Shown: in pieces, positions 4,281 through 6,264 of the stretch | Layout of the letters: every line of letters begins with the position of its first letter | Position numbering within the stretch: position 1 is the stretch's first letter | Origin: JAHRAH01 sp051009015 | GTDB lineage: Bacteria > Pseudomonadota > Gammaproteobacteria > Tethybacterales > Persebacteraceae | Length of the DNA: 6,264 nt | Assembly: GCA_051009015.1 (NCBI GenBank) | Contig: JBPCWZ010000055.1 | Coordinates: 1 to 6,264, forward strand | Reading direction: 5' to 3' | Made by a program: the position numbers and the translations under genes | The notes under the pieces: model-generated | Database searches by the model: none | Told to the model about the DNA's origin: nothing | Seen by the model: only the letters and a program-made list of their open reading frames with translations

Positions 4281-5606
4281 ATGCCGCAAGCCGCCGCACA
4301 ACAAAGACAAAAAGACGCCGCCGCATTGCAGCACAAGTGGGATAACGAGCCCAGATGGCAAGGCATCCGGCGCGATTATTCCGCCAATGAAGTCGTGCGC
4401 TTGCGCGGCAGTGTCCGGGTGGAATATTCCCTCGCGCGGCGCGGCGCGGACAGGTTTTGGCGGATGATAACGGCTGGCGGCGGCGACTATGTCAATGCCC
4501 TCGGCGCGCTTACCGGCAATCAGGCAATGCAGCAGGCAAAAGCCGGTTTGCGGGCGGTGTATCTTTCCGGCTGGCAAGTGGCGGCGGATGCCAATCTCGC
4601 CGGGGAGATGTATCCCGACCAGTCGCTTTATCCCGCCGATAGCGTCCCCGCTGTTGTCCGCCGTATCAACAACTGCCTCCTGCGTGCCGACAAAATCGCG
4701 GCGATGGAAGATGATGACAGCGTGGAAGATTGGCTTTTGCCGATTGTCGCCGATGCCGAAGCGGGTTTTGGCGGCGTTCTTAATGCTTTTGAGTTGATGA
4801 AAGCATTGATAGAAGCGGGCGCCGCCGCCGCGCATTTTGAGGATCAGTTGGCATCGGCGAAGAAATGCGGGCACATGGGCGGCAAGGTTTTGGTGCCGAC
4901 GCGCGAAGCGGTGGCAAAACTGCAAGCGGCAAGATTGGCGGCGGATATCTTTGATGTGCCGACTGTTTTGATAGCGCGCACGGATGCCAATGCCGCAACT
5001 TTGCTGACTTCCGATGCCGATTCTTATGACGCGCCTTTTGTGACCGGCGAGCGCACTGCCGAAGGGTTTTATGGCGTTCGCTGCGGTTTGGATGCCGCCA
5101 TCAGCCGCGGTTTGGCTTATGCGCCATTCGCCGATTTGTTGTGGTGCGAGACGGCAAAGCCGGATATTGACGAAGCGCGGCGTTTTGCCGAAGCGATTCA
5201 CGCCGAGTTTCCGGGCAAGATGCTGGCATATAACTGCTCGCCTTCTTTTAATTGGAAGCGCAATTTGTCGGACGGCGATATCGCGGCTTTTCAGAAGACA
5301 CTGGGCGCGATGGGCTATTGTTTTCAGTTCATCACTCTCGCCGGTTTTCATGCGCTCAATCATGAGATGTTTGATTTGGCGCGGCGCTATCGCGCCGACG
5401 GGATGACGGCATATGTGGATTTGCAGGAGCGGGAGTTCGCATCGGCGGCGCACGGGTTTAGCGCCGCGCGCCATCAGCGCGAAGTCGGCGCGGGTTATTT
5501 TGACGCCGTCAATAATGCCGTCAGCGGCGCGACATTGTCGGCTTTGTCCGGTTCCACCGAAGACGCGCAGTTTGCCGCCGGTGATAAAAATTCCGGCGGC
5601 AAATAA
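4281..5606 (+). CDS. aceA: Isocitrate lyase
   Basis: This enzyme splits isocitrate into glyoxylate and succinate, the first step of the glyoxylate shunt that allows growth on acetate and fatty acids. The product has 441 residues, against 434 in E. coli AceA, and aligns along its length. Landmarks are LRGSV near the N-terminus, LGALTGNQAMQQAKAG, SGWQVAADAN from S96, the metal-binding region ADAEAGFGG with D158, the catalytic signature KKCGHMGG with Cys196 as catalytic base, TGERTAEGF, and NCSPSFNW from N318. Nothing essential is missing. The segment before the metal site (RADKIAAMEDDDSVEDW) is a few residues shorter than in E. coli. The protein runs 10 residues past the usual ...STE..QF end, and that tail is encoded by a hairpin at 5571-5603. 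Malate synthase is not next to it here. The protein is cytosolic and probably homotetrameric, as the family is. Confidence 0.97.
   Translation: MPQAAAQQRQKDAAALQHKWDNEPRWQGIRRDYSANEVVRLRGSVRVEYSLARRGADRFWRMITAGGGDYVNALGALTGNQAMQQAKAGLRAVYLSGWQVAADANLAGEMYPDQSLYPADSVPAVVRRINNCLLRADKIAAMEDDDSVEDWLLPIVADAEAGFGGVLNAFELMKALIEAGAAAAHFEDQLASAKKCGHMGGKVLVPTREAVAKLQAARLAADIFDVPTVLIARTDANAATLLTSDADSYDAPFVTGERTAEGFYGVRCGLDAAISRGLAYAPFADLLWCETAKPDIDEARRFAEAIHAEFPGKMLAYNCSPSFNWKRNLSDGDIAAFQKTLGAMGYCFQFITLAGFHALNHEMFDLARRYRADGMTAYVDLQEREFASAAHGFSAARHQREVGAGYFDAVNNAVSGATLSALSGSTEDAQFAAGDKNSGGK
5571..5603. repeat. 11-bp perfect inverted repeat at the end of aceA
   Basis: Arms TTTGCCGCCGG (5571-5581) and CCGGCGGCAAA (5593-5603) pair perfectly around an 11-base loop, and the stop codon TAA follows at once (5604-5606). 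The stem is followed by an A-rich tract, not a T tract, so it is not a standard intrinsic terminator in either direction. It could still slow polymerase, stabilise the 3' end of the mRNA or insulate aceA from the tRNA promoter 18 bases further on. Confidence 0.85.
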
Positions 5607-5623
5607 AAAAATCGCCCAAACTA

Positions 5624-5653
5624 TTGACAAGGCGGATAATTGTGTGCTACAAT
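5624..5653 (+). promoter_or_regulatory. Promoter of the tRNA-Tyr/Gly/Thr-tuf operon
   Basis: TTGACA (5624-5629) and TACAAT (5648-5653) are separated by 18 bases, close to the sigma-70 consensus. The bases after the -10 (AGCGGAC) are GC-rich, as in stringently controlled stable-RNA promoters. Transcription should start near 5660, about 32 bases before tRNA-Tyr. The leader holds a small palindrome CGGAAATTCCG (5665-5675). Confidence 0.85.
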
Positions 5654-5691
5654 AGCGGACTAAGCGGAAATTCCGGATTGCGCAGATGGCG

Positions 5692-5773
5692 GGAGGGGTA
5701 CCCGAGCGGTCAAAGGGACCAGACTGTAAATCTGGCGGCTAAGCCTTCGCAGGTTCGAATCCTGCCCCCTCCA
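5692..5773 (+). tRNA. tRNA-Tyr (anticodon GTA)
   Basis: Acceptor GGAGGGG pairs with CCCCTCC (5766-5772), with discriminator A5773. The anticodon arm is CCAGA-CTGTAAA-TCTGG with GTA at 5726-5728. It is a class II tRNA with a long variable arm (GGC-TAA-GCC) and a standard T arm (GCAGG TTCGAAT CCTGC). The bases after the discriminator are CAG, so CCA is not encoded and must be added by nucleotidyltransferase. It is the first gene of the operon. Confidence 0.97.
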
Positions 5774-5926
5774 CAGGGCGGGTTTGTTTTTGCGGCGGGC
5801 GCAATTGGTTTTTCGGCGGTTTGACAACGATGGGGCGGCACAACATATCATCAACCACAACGACTGCGGCGGGCGGGCTGCTGCCTGTTGCTGCGGGTTT
5901 TGCCGCGGGGCGTTTTCTTGCCTTTG
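5774..5926 (+). other. Long spacer between tRNA-Tyr and tRNA-Gly
   Basis: This 153-base spacer holds no gene I can support. It is unusually long beside the 7-base Gly-Thr spacer. It starts with T-rich GC clusters and contains TTGACA at 5821-5826, with weak -10 candidates CATATC (5844-5849) and TATCAT (5846-5851), so an internal promoter for Gly, Thr and tuf is possible but unproven. Confidence 0.5.
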
Positions 5927-5997
5927 GCGGGTGTAGCTCAATGGCAGAGCGCGAGCCTTCCAAGCTTGACATGAGGGTTCGATTCCCTTCACCCGCT
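5927..5997 (+). tRNA. tRNA-Gly (anticodon TCC)
   Basis: Acceptor GCGGGTG pairs with CACCCGC (5990-5996), with discriminator T5997. The D arm is GCTC...GAGC. The anticodon arm is CGAGC-CTTCCAA-GCTTG with TCC at 5959-5961, and the T loop is TTCGATT. The next bases are CCG, so the CCA end is not encoded (one base off). It corresponds to E. coli glyT by position. Confidence 0.96.
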
Positions 5998-6004
5998 CCG
6001 CTTT

Positions 6005-6079
<75 letters not shown>

Positions 6080-6149
6080 TTTACCCGGCTGCCGCAAGCG
6101 GCGGACGCAAAGGCGGCGCAAAGCGCGGCGCGGCGGAATAACAACAACG

Positions 6150-6154
6150 AGGAG
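6150..6154 (+). promoter_or_regulatory. Ribosome binding site of tuf
   Basis: AGGAG lies 6 bases before the ATG at 6161, a strong site as expected for a highly expressed gene. Confidence 0.85.
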
Positions 6155-6160
6155 ACAACA

Positions 6161-6264
6161 ATGGCAAAAGAGAAGTTTGAGCGTACTAAGCCGCACTTGA
6201 ATGTGGGGACGGTGGGTCATGTGGATCATGGCAAGACGACGCTGACGGCGGCGCTGACCTTGAT
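6161..6264 (+). CDS. tuf: Elongation factor Tu, N-terminal fragment (3' end outside window)
   Basis: EF-Tu is the GTPase that delivers aminoacyl-tRNA to the ribosome. The first 34 residues are present. MAKEKFERTKPHLNVGTVGH is a standard EF-Tu start, and the G1 (P-loop) motif GHVDHGKT is at residues 19-26 with Lys25 and Thr26. The gene runs off the window after TAALTL. Its place behind tRNA-Tyr, -Gly and -Thr matches tufB of E. coli. Co-transcription with the tRNAs from the promoter at 5624 is likely, since no terminator or separate strong promoter is seen between 6080 and 6160. That 81-base stretch has only a small GCCG-CAAG-CGGC hairpin (6091-6102). Confidence 0.98.
   Translation, partial: MAKEKFERTKPHLNVGTVGHVDHGKTTLTAALTL

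Noticed and set aside
4203..5630. 475-codon open frame on the - strand
   Set aside because: It is antisense to aceA, whose + strand product matches isocitrate lyase end to end. Long antisense frames are expected with this GC-rich codon use.
5624..5824. Small + strand reading frame across tRNA-Tyr
   Set aside because: It starts inside the promoter and runs through a tRNA gene, with no ribosome binding site.

Overview
The window looks like a junction between an accessory gene block on the left (about 1-3160) and conserved housekeeping DNA on the right (about 3200-6264). The right edge has the order tRNA-Tyr(GTA), tRNA-Gly(TCC), tRNA-Thr(GGT), then the start of an elongation factor Tu gene. This is the arrangement upstream of tufB in gammaproteobacteria and of tuf in betaproteobacteria. 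Together with a proteobacterial-type isocitrate lyase, it suggests a proteobacterium, probably gamma, with moderately high GC. The species cannot be named from the sequence.

Left block, all genes on the + strand. First comes the C-terminal half of a protein that resembles the PD-(D/E)XK nuclease-like family (an E-V-K motif followed by a family-like alpha/beta pattern). Its stop overlaps by one base the start of a 140-residue protein I do not recognise. A 310-base gap follows, holding a palindrome resembling neisserial dRS3 and a second, diverged copy of the last 27 codons of the nuclease-like gene. Next is a pair of genes overlapping by 17 bases. One encodes a 368-residue protein with two membrane segments, a long coiled coil and a C-terminal GIY-YIG domain of the T5orf172/Mug113 type. 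The other encodes a 314-residue ankyrin-repeat protein. The block ends at a degenerate tRNA-like sequence on the - strand whose 3' end faces the accessory genes, as expected at an island boundary. No integrase is visible.

Right block: a two-domain GNAT acetyltransferase, then aceA (isocitrate lyase, glyoxylate shunt) with a good ribosome binding site and an 11-bp perfect hairpin over its stop codon. A near-consensus promoter (TTGACA, 18 bases, TACAAT) follows, driving the three tRNA genes and probably tuf.

Points most worth a second look: the membrane GIY-YIG/ankyrin gene pair; the duplicated gene tail; two genes whose TATAAT boxes sit so close to the ATG that their mRNAs would be leaderless or nearly so; the broken tRNA-like sequence; the mix of tRNA genes with and without an encoded CCA; and the hairpin that encodes the extra tail of AceA.
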